64,000 bases of DNA from an uncultured Sphingopyxis sp. (GCF_900078365.1 NZ_LT598653.1:1984001-2048000); one strand, 5' to 3'. Shown: positions 53,695 to 62,523, counted from the stretch's first letter. The notes: a model not told the origin generated them from the sequence alone. Made by a program: numbers and translations.

Positions 53695-54159
53695 ATGCCC
53701 GACGCGGCCCATAGCCCCTCTCCCCTTGCGGGAGAGGGGTTGGGGAGAGGGGGGCGGCCTGTCGCACTCGCCCGCGCGAAGCGCATGCGATCGGAACCCA
53801 CCGACGCAGAACGGGCGCTCTGGCAACTTCTCCGGGCCAAACGGTTCGTCGGATATAAATTCAAGCGCCAGGTGCCGATCGACCGCTACATTGTGGACTT
53901 CGTCTGTTTTGCGGATCGTCTGATCATCGAGGCAGATGGTTCGCAACATGCAGAAAGCGATTATGACGCGGAACGCGACGCCTACCTTGCCAGACAGGGC
54001 TTTCGCGTCCTTCGTTTCTGGAACAACGACATTCTAACCAACACCGAGGGTGTAGGCGAAGCCATCTGGGCGGCGCTTCAGGACGAGACGTCCACCCCCT
54101 CTCCCCAACCCCTCTCCCGCAAGGGGAGAGGGGCTTTTGAAGGAGCCCATAATGGCTGA
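53695..54159 (+). CDS. DUF559-type endonuclease-fold protein, inside inverted repeats
   Basis: A 154-residue protein. The core (about 31-128) matches the DUF559 domain, related to very-short-patch-repair and PD-(D/E)XK nucleases: TDAERALWQLLRAKRF, GYKFKRQVPIDRYIVDFVC and IEADGSQH, with candidate catalytic D68, E79, D81 and H85. Both ends of the frame are coded by the flanking repeats (SPSPLAGEGLGRGG near residue 7; PSPQPLSRKGRG near 135). A start at the internal ATG 53785 is also possible. It lies between pdhC and lpdA and overlaps the lpdA start by 8 bp. Function is unknown. Confidence 0.82.
   Translation: MPDAAHSPSPLAGEGLGRGGRPVALARAKRMRSEPTDAERALWQLLRAKRFVGYKFKRQVPIDRYIVDFVCFADRLIIEADGSQHAESDYDAERDAYLARQGFRVLRFWNNDILTNTEGVGEAIWAALQDETSTPSPQPLSRKGRGAFEGAHNG
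53714..54134. mobile_element. Putative minimal mobile element: DUF559 gene with perfect 40-bp terminal inverted repeats
   Basis: The left arm 53714-53753 begins GCCCCTCTCCCCTTGCGGGA and the right arm 54095-54134 is its exact reverse complement, ending with AAGGGGAGAGGGGC. The whole unit is 421 bp and contains most of the DUF559 gene. GCCCATA occurs at 53707-53713, directly before the left arm, and at 54145-54151, 10 bp past the right arm; no exact adjacent target duplication is seen. Mobility is inferred from structure. Confidence 0.6.
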
Positions 54160-55549
54160 CACCAACTACGACCTCATCGTTCTCGGTTCGGGGCCCGGCG
54201 GCTATGTCGCGGCGATCCGCGCGGCGCAGCTCGGGCTCAAGACTGCAATCGTCGAGCGCGAGAATCTCGGCGGCATCTGCCTCAACTGGGGGTGCATCCC
54301 GACGAAGGCGCTGCTGCGTTCGGCCGAAATCTATCACTACATGCAGCACGCGGGCGACTATGGCCTGATCGCCCAGCAGATCAGCGCTGACATCGACGCG
54401 GTGGTGAAGCGCAGCCGCGGCGTCGCCAAGCAACTCAGCCAGGGCGTCGCCTTCCTGATGAAGAAGCACAAGATCACCGTCCATATGGGCGAGGGCAAGC
54501 TGACCGCGCCGGGCAAGCTCGAAGTGAAGGGCGAGAAAGGCAGCGAAACCCTCACCGCGAAGAACATCATCGTCGCGACCGGCGCGCGCGCCCGCGATCT
54601 GCCGTTCGCGCCCGCCGACGGCAAGCGCATCTGGACCTATCGCCACGCGCTCGTCCCGCCCGAAATGCCGAAGAAGCTGCTCGTCATCGGCTCGGGCGCG
54701 ATCGGGATCGAATTCGCGAGCTTCTACAGCGACATGGGCGCCGAAGTGACCGTCGTCGAAATGCTCGACCGCCTCGTCCCCGTCGAGGATGCCGACGTCT
54801 CGGCCTTCCTCGAAAAGGCGCTCAAGAAACAGGGCATGACGATCCACACCGGCGCGGGCGTCGAGGAACTGAAGGCCACCGCCAACGGCGTCTCGGCGAA
54901 GATCAAGGGCAAGGACGGCAAGGTCGAAAGCGCCGAGTTCAGCCACGCGATCGTGGCAATCGGCATCGTTCCGAACACCGAAAATATCGGTCTCGAAACG
55001 CTCGGCGTGAAGACGACCAAGGGCCATATCGACACCGACGCGATGTGCCGCACCAATGTGCCCGGCATCTGGGCGATCGGCGACGTCACCGCGCCGCCGT
55101 GGCTCGCGCACAAGGCGATGCACGAATCGATCATCGCGGTCGAGGCGATCGCGGGCAATCATCCGCACGCGATGGACCCGCGCAACATCCCGGGCTGCAC
55201 CTATTGCCGCCCGCAGATCGCCAGCGTCGGGCTGACCGAGGCGAAGGCGAAGGAGCTCGGTTACGAGGTGAAGGCCGGCACCTTCCCGTTCATCGGCAAC
55301 GGCAAGGCGATCGCGCTGGGCGAGGCCGAGGGTTTTACCAAGACCGTGTTCGACGCCAAGACCGGCGAACTGCTCGGCGCGCACATGATCGGCGCCGAGG
55401 TCACCGAGCTGATTCAGGGCTATACGATCGGCAAGACCGCCGAACTGGTCGAGGATGATTTCATCGGCACCGTCTTCCCGCATCCGACCTTGAGCGAGAC
55501 GATGCACGAAGGCGTGCTCGCGGCGTTCGGGCGGCCGCTGCATATTTAG
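54152..55549 (+). CDS. lpdA: Dihydrolipoamide dehydrogenase (E3)
   Basis: A 465-residue FAD-dependent enzyme that reoxidises the lipoyl arm of E2 using NAD. FAD motif GSGPGG is at 12-17; the redox pair is C43/C48 in GGICLNWGCIPTK; the late HPTLSE carries the catalytic His. ATG 54152 follows AAGGAG (54140-54145). It originally probably lay just after pdhC; the DUF559 element now separates them. Confidence 0.96.
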   Translation: MADTNYDLIVLGSGPGGYVAAIRAAQLGLKTAIVERENLGGICLNWGCIPTKALLRSAEIYHYMQHAGDYGLIAQQISADIDAVVKRSRGVAKQLSQGVAFLMKKHKITVHMGEGKLTAPGKLEVKGEKGSETLTAKNIIVATGARARDLPFAPADGKRIWTYRHALVPPEMPKKLLVIGSGAIGIEFASFYSDMGAEVTVVEMLDRLVPVEDADVSAFLEKALKKQGMTIHTGAGVEELKATANGVSAKIKGKDGKVESAEFSHAIVAIGIVPNTENIGLETLGVKTTKGHIDTDAMCRTNVPGIWAIGDVTAPPWLAHKAMHESIIAVEAIAGNHPHAMDPRNIPGCTYCRPQIASVGLTEAKAKELGYEVKAGTFPFIGNGKAIALGEAEGFTKTVFDAKTGELLGAHMIGAEVTELIQGYTIGKTAELVEDDFIGTVFPHPTLSETMHEGVLAAFGRPLHI

Positions 55550-55564
55550 TCTTCACCAACCTCG

Positions 55565-55635
55565 TCATTCCCGCGAAAGCGGGAACCCAGCGAGTTGACG
55601 TTGCAACTGGGTTCCCGCTTTCGCGGGAATGACGA
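55565..55635. repeat. Palindromic repeat (GTCATTCCCGCGAAAGCGGGAACCCAG family)
   Basis: A third near-perfect copy of the family at 4028 and 37092, between lpdA and the PAP2 gene. The arms are GTCATTCCCGCGAAAGCGGG and CCCGCTTTCGCGGGAATGAC. Confidence 0.85.
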
Positions 55636-55644
55636 AGGAATAAG

Positions 55645-56268
55645 ATGATAATCCAAGCCAAGCGACTGCCCGTCATCGCAGCCGCACTCCTCCTCGCCGT
55701 GATCCTCCTCGGCCTCGCCATCGGTGCCGGCTGGACCGAGACCGCCGACCGGCAAATCTCGCACCTGCTTTCGCTGCGCGTCGACGAAAGCGACCCCGCC
55801 TTCATCGCCTTCATGCAGGCCGCGAGCTGGATCGGCGGCGGCGTTCCGCGCTGGATCATCGTCATCCTGCTTTGCGGTCTCGTCTGGCACTGGTGCGGCC
55901 CGCGCTGCGCCATCGCGCTCGGCGGCGCATCGCTCCTCTCGAACCTCGCCTCCAGCCTGCTCAAGCTCGGCTTCGGCCGCGCACGGCCCGACCTCATCGA
56001 CCATCTCGACCACCAGACGAGCTTTTCCTACCCGAGCGGCCACGCGACCAGCGCCGCGGCCGTCTACCTACTCCTCGCCTGGCTCGCGCCGCCGCGCTGG
56101 CGGCCTTTCGCCTGGGCGCTCGCAGCGGCGATGATCGTCCTCAACGGCTTTTCGCGCATCATGCTCGGCGTCCATTGGGCGAGCGACATCGCCGGGGGCA
56201 CGATGCTGGGCGCGGCGTTCGCGATGCTCGGCGCCTGGTGGACCGACCGGCACAGGATCCCGGCCTGA
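55645..56268 (+). CDS. PAP2-family membrane phosphatase
   Basis: A 207-residue membrane protein. The three PAP2 motifs are KLGFGRARP (107-115), PSGH (130-133), and SRIMLGVHWASD (about 168-179), so the catalytic histidines are present. Five to six helices are likely. Substrates could be undecaprenyl pyrophosphate, phosphatidate or lipid A phosphates; motifs do not decide. ATG 55645 lies just past a palindromic repeat. Confidence 0.9.
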   Translation: MIIQAKRLPVIAAALLLAVILLGLAIGAGWTETADRQISHLLSLRVDESDPAFIAFMQAASWIGGGVPRWIIVILLCGLVWHWCGPRCAIALGGASLLSNLASSLLKLGFGRARPDLIDHLDHQTSFSYPSGHATSAAAVYLLLAWLAPPRWRPFAWALAAAMIVLNGFSRIMLGVHWASDIAGGTMLGAAFAMLGAWWTDRHRIPA

Positions 56269-56342
56269 CGCATTTTCCGCTGTCCTATTTTGCGTCGGTT
56301 TGCCATCCCGTTCGCGGGCACTCACAACGGGCGGGGACGAAC

Positions 56343-57677
56343 ATGCAATCGCGAGTGAAGTTCGGCAGTTTTCTGCGGGGAATCATCTTTGTCTCGACGG
56401 CGTTCGCCGGGGTGGCCGCTCTTCCCGCGATGGCACAGGACGGCACCGGCCAGACCGTCATCACCGCCGCGCGCTATATCGATGTGCTGACCGGCAAGAC
56501 GGTCGAGTTTCCGGCCATCTTCGTCGGCGCCGACGGTCGCATCGCGAGCATCGCCGACGCGCGCACGGTGCGCTGGGGATCGGAGGTCAAGCATATCGAC
56601 CTTGGGGACAAGACATTGCTGCCGGGCCTGATCGACATGCACGTCCATCTCGACGGCCCCGCCGACATCGGCGGCTATCGCGGCCTCGAATTCACCGACA
56701 GCTTCTGGGGCATGACCGCGGTCAAAAATGCCAACGACATGCTCAACGCCGGTTTCACGACCGTGCGCAATCTGGGGTCGAGCGACCGCAACGACATCGG
56801 GCTCAAGCAGGCGATCGACGCCGGCTATGCGACGGGCCCGCGCATCGTGCCTGCGGGCTATGCGCTCGGCGCCACCGGCGGGCATTGCGACAGCACCTAT
56901 CTGCCGCCCAGCCTCGAGAAGAAGGACGGCAAGGAAGAGGGGATCGGCGACACGCCCGATGAACTGCGCTATCAGGTCCGCCGCCAGCGCAAATATGGCG
57001 CCGAGGTGATCAAGGTCTGCGCGACCGGCGGGGTCTTCTCGCGCAACACCGAACCGGGCCAGTTGCAGGTGTCCCAAAAGGAACTCGCCGCGATCGCCGA
57101 CGAGGCGCATCAGTGGGGCCTGCGCGTCGCGGCGCACGCCCACGGCACGACGGGCATCAAGGCCGCCATCGCGGCGGGGATCGACACGATCGAGCATGTC
57201 AGCCTGGTCGATGACGAGGGCATCCGCTTGGCGATGGCGCGCGAGCGACCGGTGTGGTTCTCGATGGACATCTTCAACACCGAATATACGCAAGCCGAAG
57301 GCGCGAAGAATGGCGTGCTCGAGGATAATCTGCGCAAGGATCGCGAGATCGCGCAGATCCAGCGCGACAATTTCCGCAAGGCCGTGAAGGCAGGCGTGCG
57401 GATGGTGTTCGGTTCGGACGCAGGGGTGATGCCGCACGGCGACGTCGGCGGGCAGTTTCGCGTGATGGTCGAATATGGGATGACGCCGATGCAGGCGATC
57501 CGGGCCGCGACGAAGAACGCCGCCGAGGCGCTTGGCCGCGAGAAGGACGTCGGCGCGATCGCGGTCGGCCGCTATGCCGACATCGTCGCGGTCGACGGCG
57601 ACCCGCTGGTGAATGTTCGCGAACTGGAGAGCGTCGATGCGGTGGTGAAGGGCGGGGTGCTGGTGCGAGGGAACTGA
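56343..57677 (+). CDS. Secreted amidohydrolase family protein
   Basis: A 444-residue protein with a signal peptide ending at about PAMAQ. Metal ligands of the amidohydrolase superfamily are seen: H100 and H102 in DMHVHLD, the bridging lysine region EVIKVCATGG, AAHAHGT, and the Asp in FGSDAG. It is similar to imidazolonepropionase/Xaa-Pro dipeptidase-like periplasmic amidohydrolases that act on small peptides or lactam-like compounds. Substrate is unknown. ATG 56343 follows GGGGACG. Confidence 0.88.
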   Translation: MQSRVKFGSFLRGIIFVSTAFAGVAALPAMAQDGTGQTVITAARYIDVLTGKTVEFPAIFVGADGRIASIADARTVRWGSEVKHIDLGDKTLLPGLIDMHVHLDGPADIGGYRGLEFTDSFWGMTAVKNANDMLNAGFTTVRNLGSSDRNDIGLKQAIDAGYATGPRIVPAGYALGATGGHCDSTYLPPSLEKKDGKEEGIGDTPDELRYQVRRQRKYGAEVIKVCATGGVFSRNTEPGQLQVSQKELAAIADEAHQWGLRVAAHAHGTTGIKAAIAAGIDTIEHVSLVDDEGIRLAMARERPVWFSMDIFNTEYTQAEGAKNGVLEDNLRKDREIAQIQRDNFRKAVKAGVRMVFGSDAGVMPHGDVGGQFRVMVEYGMTPMQAIRAATKNAAEALGREKDVGAIAVGRYADIVAVDGDPLVNVRELESVDAVVKGGVLVRGN

Positions 57678-57685
57678 GGATGATC

Positions 57686-57761
57686 GTCGCCCCCGCGAAG
57701 GCGGGGGCCGCTGGAGATATAGCGTAAGGCCGATAATGGCCCCCGCCTTCGCGGGGGCGAC
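57686..57761. repeat. Palindromic repeat (GTCGCCCCCGCGAAGGCGGGGG family)
   Basis: The arms match the copies at 11744 and 24457. It lies between two convergent genes. Confidence 0.85.
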
Positions 57762-57770
57762 GGGTTTTTC

Positions 57771-58556
57771 CTACACCACCAGCCGGTCGATCATCGCCTC
57801 GCGCATCTCGGGGGTGAAGTTCAGCACCGCTTCGGCATAGGTCGGAATGTCGCCATGGTCGCGCCGCACCGTCGCGAGCGCGGCGTCGATATAGGAGGGA
57901 TTGACCGACATCAGCGCGCGGATCGCGTCGTCGTGGATTTCGGCGCCATAGCGCGAGCGGATATGCGCGGCGCCCTGCGCGATGCGTTCCTCGATCTTGC
58001 CCGCGGTGTTGGTGAGCAGATAATCGTGCATCAGATCGTCTTCATGGACGCCGAGCAACCGGTGGACGATCGCGACCGCAAAGCCCGTCCGGTCCTTGCC
58101 CGCAACGCAGTGGACGAGACTCGGCGCATCATATTCGGAAAGCGCCGCGAGATAGAGCCGCAGCGTCGCGACGAGCGCGGGGCGGTAGGGCATGCCGGCA
58201 TAGGTATCGATCATCCGCTCGCGCGCCGTCGCGACATCGATCGTACCGCCCGCCGCCTGCAGATGCGGCGCGAGGCCCGCGGTCACGCCGCCCGCGAAGA
58301 GCACGCGCGCCGAGAAATTGTCCGACCGCCGGCACGGGTGCAGCTCGCGCTCGTCGTCGCCGCGCAGGTCGACGACCGTCTCGAGCCCCAGCGCGTCGAG
58401 CGCGGTCAGATCCTCGTCGGTCGCCGCCTCGTGATGCGCCGAGCGCCACAGCATCCCGTCGCGCAGCCGCCCGTTGCCATCGACGGCATAGCCCCCATAG
58501 TCGCGGAAATTGTGGATGCCGGACAGCGGCAGGACACGCTCGGCGAGCATGGTCAT
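57771..58556 (-). CDS. Tyrosine-protein phosphatase (Y_phosphatase3 type)
   Basis: A 261-residue protein. The P-loop signature HCVAGKDRTG (C150 nucleophile, R156) is that of bacterial LipA/PtpB-type dual-specificity or lipid phosphatases. The N-terminal block NFRDYGGYA with WRSAHH is also typical. The ATG at 58556 overlaps the crotonase stop (ATGA); a second ATG at 58550 has better spacing from AGGAG. Substrate (protein or phosphoinositide) is unknown. Confidence 0.9.
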   Translation of the reverse strand: MTMLAERVLPLSGIHNFRDYGGYAVDGNGRLRDGMLWRSAHHEAATDEDLTALDALGLETVVDLRGDDERELHPCRRSDNFSARVLFAGGVTAGLAPHLQAAGGTIDVATARERMIDTYAGMPYRPALVATLRLYLAALSEYDAPSLVHCVAGKDRTGFAVAIVHRLLGVHEDDLMHDYLLTNTAGKIEERIAQGAAHIRSRYGAEIHDDAIRALMSVNPSYIDAALATVRRDHGDIPTYAEAVLNFTPEMREAMIDRLVV

Positions 58557-59368
58557 TCTCCTGTAAACATAGGGGGACGCTTTTCGACGAACGCGTTGAT
58601 CGCCTCGCGGTTATCCGCGGTTTCATGGACGATCGCCTGATAGGCTGCGCTCAATTCCAAAATATCGCTCATCCGGCTGTGCTGCGCCTCGCGCAGCAGA
58701 CGCTTGGTCAGACGCAGCGCGCGGGGCGGGTTGCAGACGATCCGCTCGGCAATGGCGATCGCCCGGTCGAGCAGCTCCGCGTCGGGCACGACGTCCGTGA
58801 CCAGACCATATTCCTTTGCCTGTGCCGCGTCAAAGCGGTCGCCGGTCAGGAACAGCTCGGCGGCGCGCGGGTAGCCGAGTATCTTTTGCAACAGCCAGGC
58901 GCCGCCATCGCCAGGGACGATCCCGACCTTGATGAAGCTGCACGCAAATTTGGCGCTCTCGGCGGCGATGCGGATGTCGCAGGTGCAGGCGAGGTCGGCG
59001 CCGAGCCCGATCGCATGGCCGTTCACCGCGGCGATCATCGGCACCTCGCAATCCATCAGCGCGCGGATTACCGCCTGGACGCCCTTGCGGTAATTGGCGC
59101 GGGTGGAATCGGGCTGGTCGAGCACGCCGATGCCGGTGCGGTCCTGCATGCCTTTGAGGTTCCCGCCGGCGCTGAACGCCTTGCCGCTGCCGGTCAGGAT
59201 GATCGCGCTGACGCTACGGTCGTCGCCGAGGGTGCGCAGCGTGTCGATGATGTCCCGGCAGTCTTCGTGGGTGCCGATCGCATTCATGCTCTCGGGCTTG
59301 ATCATCGTCAGGATCGCGATCTTGCCCCGCCGCTCGACACTCAAAAATTCGCCCCCAAAATCGCTCAT
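58553..59368 (-). CDS. Crotonase (enoyl-CoA hydratase/isomerase) family protein
   Basis: A 271-residue protein starting at ATG 59368. Oxyanion-hole parts are SAGGNLKGM and AIGLGADLA. The two catalytic glutamates of true enoyl-CoA hydratases are not kept: the first site reads GADLA (Asp) and the second reads CSFIKVG (no Glu). PGDGGAW gives an alternative acid. The enzyme may act as isomerase, lyase or hydrolase. It precedes the phosphatase gene and is divergent from the acyl-CoA dehydrogenase genes. Confidence 0.87.
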   Translation of the reverse strand: MSDFGGEFLSVERRGKIAILTMIKPESMNAIGTHEDCRDIIDTLRTLGDDRSVSAIILTGSGKAFSAGGNLKGMQDRTGIGVLDQPDSTRANYRKGVQAVIRALMDCEVPMIAAVNGHAIGLGADLACTCDIRIAAESAKFACSFIKVGIVPGDGGAWLLQKILGYPRAAELFLTGDRFDAAQAKEYGLVTDVVPDAELLDRAIAIAERIVCNPPRALRLTKRLLREAQHSRMSDILELSAAYQAIVHETADNREAINAFVEKRPPMFTGE

Positions 59369-59419
59369 CGTCAATAATCCTTTGCTGCCTAACCAAAGCT
59401 ATTGCATGGCTGGGGCGAC

Positions 59420-60559
59420 ATGCAAGGCTTTGCGCTCTATCCTTTCGATCCGCCCGGCGACGTTGCCGCACTGCGCGCCGATTTGCGGGCCTGGCTTGCG
59501 GTGAATCAGCCGGCGGGCGACGTCGTCGCGAGGGCGAATTGCTGGGCGAGCTTCGATGCGGATTTCAGCCGGGCGCTCGGCGCCGCGGGTTATGTCGGCA
59601 TGACGCTTCCGGCGCGTTACGGGGGCGGCGATCGCCACCCGCTCGAACGCTATGTCGTGATCGAGGAATTGCTCGCGGCGGGGGCACCGGTGGGCGCGCA
59701 CTGGATCGCCGACCGCCAGACCGGTCCGCTGATCCTGCGCTATGGCAGCGAGGAACAGCGCGAGCGCTATCTGCCCGGCATTGCGAAGGGCGAGCTCTAC
59801 GCCTGCATCGGCCTGTCCGAACCGGGCGCCGGGTCGGATCTTGCCGCCGTGCGGACGTCGGCGCGCGAAACCGCTGAAGGCTGGCGCATCAACGGTCAGA
59901 AGATATGGACCACCGGCGCGCATTTCTCCCACATCATGCTCGCGCTCGTCCGTACCGAGGAAGGCAGCGAACGCAACGCCGGGCTCAGCCAGCTGCTGAT
60001 CGACCTCGACACGCCCGGCATCACGATCCGCCCGATCATCGACATGGCGGGGCATCATGATTTCAACGAAGTCTTTTTCGATGACGTGCTGGTGCCGCAC
60101 GGCGCCTTGGTCGGCGAGCGCGGGCAGGGATGGAAGCAGGTCACCGCCGAACTCGGCCTCGAGCGGTCGGGGCCCGAACGTTATCTGTCGAGCCACGCGC
60201 TGCTGGTCGCATTGATCGACGCGGCGGGGGCCGACCCCGATCCGGCAGTCGCGGGCCTGATCGGCGAGCTCACCGCCGAAATGTGGACGCTGCGCCAGCT
60301 GTCGATGTCGACCGCGGCGAAGCTCGCGTCGGGCGAGGATCCCATGGTCGAGGCGTCGGTGGTGAAGGAGCTGGGCAATGGCTTCGAACAGGATATGCCG
60401 CGCCGCGTGCAGGCGATCGTCGATTGCGGTTGGGACGACCCCGACGACCTCGCGAGATTGCTTCGCGCTTTGCTCATCGCATCGCCGAGCTTCTCGCTGC
60501 GCGGCGGGACGCGGGAGGTGATCCGGGGGATCGTCGCACGCGGGCTGGGCCTCCGGTGA
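59420..60559 (+). CDS. Acyl-CoA dehydrogenase, large subunit
   Basis: A 379-residue FAD enzyme of the heteromeric type. The usual segments are present: GYVGMTLPARYGG, YACIGLSEPGAGSDLA, WTTGAHFSH, and the late SFSLRGGTREVIRGIVARGLGL. ATG 59420 is chosen; upstream only non-family residues would be added. The GTG of the next gene overlaps its stop. Pairs of this kind, with a second subunit, act on steroid or branched side-chain acyl-CoAs in actinobacteria and sphingomonads. Confidence 0.88.
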   Translation: MQGFALYPFDPPGDVAALRADLRAWLAVNQPAGDVVARANCWASFDADFSRALGAAGYVGMTLPARYGGGDRHPLERYVVIEELLAAGAPVGAHWIADRQTGPLILRYGSEEQRERYLPGIAKGELYACIGLSEPGAGSDLAAVRTSARETAEGWRINGQKIWTTGAHFSHIMLALVRTEEGSERNAGLSQLLIDLDTPGITIRPIIDMAGHHDFNEVFFDDVLVPHGALVGERGQGWKQVTAELGLERSGPERYLSSHALLVALIDAAGADPDPAVAGLIGELTAEMWTLRQLSMSTAAKLASGEDPMVEASVVKELGNGFEQDMPRRVQAIVDCGWDDPDDLARLLRALLIASPSFSLRGGTREVIRGIVARGLGLR

Positions 60560-61254
60560 GCGCGGCACGCGACATGTTGTGCTATACTGCAAGGGCGGTG
60601 TTCGCCGAGGCCGCGGCCGCCGGAATGGCACCGGTCGAGGAGGCTGGTTTCGACCTGCTGCTCGTCCCCGAAGAGGATGGCGGCTTCGGCGGCGACTGGG
60701 GCGACGTGAATGTCGTGCTGCAAATCGCGGGCGTGATGGCCCCCGAGCTCCCAATTGCCGAACTGACCGTCGGCGAGGCGCTCCAGCCCGCGGCGACCGT
60801 CAGCCTGATGGCGGGTGCGATGGGGCGGGCGCTCGCGCTCTCGATCGACCATGTCAACACGCGCCAGCAATTCGGTCGCCCGCTCGGCAAGTTCCAGGCG
60901 GTCCAGCAATCGCTCGCGATCATGGCGTGCGAGGTGCGCGCGGTCGATGCCGCCGCGGCGGCGCTGGCGGCGCGTCTCGACATGGTGGACCGCGATCCGT
61001 CCGCCGCCGACTTCGAAATCGCGGCGGCAAAGCTGCGCGCCAATCGCGCGGTCGGTGTCGTCACTGCCATCGCGCATCAGGTGCATGGCGCGATCGGCTT
61101 CACCGAGGAATATGACCTCCACCGCGTGACGATCCCGCTGATGCGCTGGCGCGGCGCGTACGGGAACGACGCCTATTGGGCGGCACGGCTGGGCCGTCAG
61201 GTCGCCGGTTTCGGCGGGCGCGGCCTGTGGGAAGCGATGACCGCGCGGGGGTAG
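60556..61254 (+). CDS. Acyl-CoA dehydrogenase, small subunit-like, internally short
   Basis: A 232-residue protein with a GTG start overlapping the preceding stop (GTGA). The N-terminal part (VPEEDGGFGGDWGD, then APELPIAEL) is followed almost directly by the C-terminal helical domain (RQQFGRPLGKFQAVQQ and HQVHGAIGFTEEYDLH). The usual middle beta-domain, about 100 residues, is absent, yet the frame is intact. The family is normally about 330-380 residues. It may be a reduced FAD-binding partner or a deleted gene that still translates. Confidence 0.8.
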   Translation: MSAARDMLCYTARAVFAEAAAAGMAPVEEAGFDLLLVPEEDGGFGGDWGDVNVVLQIAGVMAPELPIAELTVGEALQPAATVSLMAGAMGRALALSIDHVNTRQQFGRPLGKFQAVQQSLAIMACEVRAVDAAAAALAARLDMVDRDPSAADFEIAAAKLRANRAVGVVTAIAHQVHGAIGFTEEYDLHRVTIPLMRWRGAYGNDAYWAARLGRQVAGFGGRGLWEAMTARG

Positions 61255-61286
61255 GCTGGGAGTCCTTCGCGTATCAAAGATTACGT

Positions 61287-61366
61287 GTCCCCGCGAAGGC
61301 GGGGACCCATCTCCTGCCGGTTCAACATGGCACCGACCGGAGATGGGCTCCCGCCTTCGCGGGAGC
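61287..61366. repeat. Palindromic repeat (GTCCCCGCGAAGGCGGGGAC family)
   Basis: The arms GTCCCCGCGAAGGCGGGGAC and GCTCCCGCCTTCGCGGGAGC surround CCCATCTCC.../GGAGATGGG. It is the same composite as at 46817. It lies between convergent genes. Confidence 0.8.
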
Positions 61367-61392
61367 ACATGGCTTTTTCAAAGACCGCTTTT

Positions 61393-62523
61393 CTACCGCA
61401 CAGCGCCACCGTCGCGCAGAGCCGCGATCTTCTGCGCGTCGTAGCCGAGACCCGCCAGCACCGCGTCGCCATCGGCGCCGACCGTGGGCGCCGCGCGCGG
61501 CGTGTCGTTGACCGTTGCCGAATAGCGCGGCGCCGGGGCGGGCTGGATCGCGCCGCCGACGGTCAGGAAGGTCTCGCGCGCGACATTGTGGGGATGCTGC
61601 GGCGCTTCGCCCAGCGACAGGATCGGCGCGAAACAGACGTCGGTCATTTCCATGATCGCGCACCATTCGTCGCGGGTTTTGGTCCTGAACAGGGCGGTCA
61701 GCTTTTCCTTGAGCGCCCCCCATTTCGACGGGTCCATCTGCGCGTCGAAATCGGGGTCGTCGGTCAGCCCGGTCTTTTCGCGGAGCAGTGCATAGAATTG
61801 CGGCTCGATCGACCCGATCGAGATGAACTTGCCGTCGGCGCAGACATAGCTGTCGTAAAAATGCGCGGCGCCGTCGAGCATGTTGACGCCCGCCTCGTCC
61901 TTGAGCCGCCCCGAGGCGAGGAAGCCCCAGGTCATGCCCGCGAGCAGCGCCGAGCCATCGGTCATCGCGCAGTCGATCACCTGACCCTCGCCGGTGCGCG
62001 CGGCATGGACGAGCGCGCTCGACATGCCGAAAGCGAGCATCATGCCGCCGCCGCCGAAATCGCCGACATAATTGACCGGCGGCACCGGCTTCTCGCCCGC
62101 GCGGCCGATGCCGTGAAGCACCCCCGAAAGCGAGATATAGTTGATGTCGTGTCCCGCCGCTTGCGCATAGGGGCCGAACTGGCCCCAGCCGGTCATGCGG
62201 CCGTAAACGAGCTTCGGATTGTCGGCGAGCAGCACGTCGGGACCGAGCCCGAGCCGCTCCATCACGCCCGGGCGATAGCCCTCGATGATGCCGTCGGCGC
62301 TCTTGCACAGTTCGCGCGCGATCCGCACTGCTTCCGGGTTCTTCATATCGAGCGCGATCGAGGTGCGGTTGCGGCTCAGCGGGTCGCGCGGATCCATGAA
62401 GCCGCCGGGGCGATCGATGCGGATCACCTCGGCGCCATGGTCGGCGAGCATCATGCCGCAGAAGGGGCCGGGACCGATGCCGGCAAATTCGATGATCCTG
62501 ATGCCCTTCAGCGGCCCGGCCAT
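61393..62523 (-). CDS. CaiB/BaiF family, alpha-methylacyl-CoA racemase-like
   Basis: A 376-residue class III CoA-transferase fold protein. H125 in AGHDINYISLSG and D155 in YVGDFGGG match in position and context the catalytic His126 and Asp156 of Mycobacterium MCR. It should epimerise (R)- and (S)-2-methylacyl-CoA, needed before beta-oxidation of branched chains. The ATG at 62523 follows AGGAG. The thiolase gene is 17 bp upstream. Confidence 0.9.
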   Translation of the reverse strand: MAGPLKGIRIIEFAGIGPGPFCGMMLADHGAEVIRIDRPGGFMDPRDPLSRNRTSIALDMKNPEAVRIARELCKSADGIIEGYRPGVMERLGLGPDVLLADNPKLVYGRMTGWGQFGPYAQAAGHDINYISLSGVLHGIGRAGEKPVPPVNYVGDFGGGGMMLAFGMSSALVHAARTGEGQVIDCAMTDGSALLAGMTWGFLASGRLKDEAGVNMLDGAAHFYDSYVCADGKFISIGSIEPQFYALLREKTGLTDDPDFDAQMDPSKWGALKEKLTALFRTKTRDEWCAIMEMTDVCFAPILSLGEAPQHPHNVARETFLTVGGAIQPAPAPRYSATVNDTPRAAPTVGADGDAVLAGLGYDAQKIAALRDGGAVR

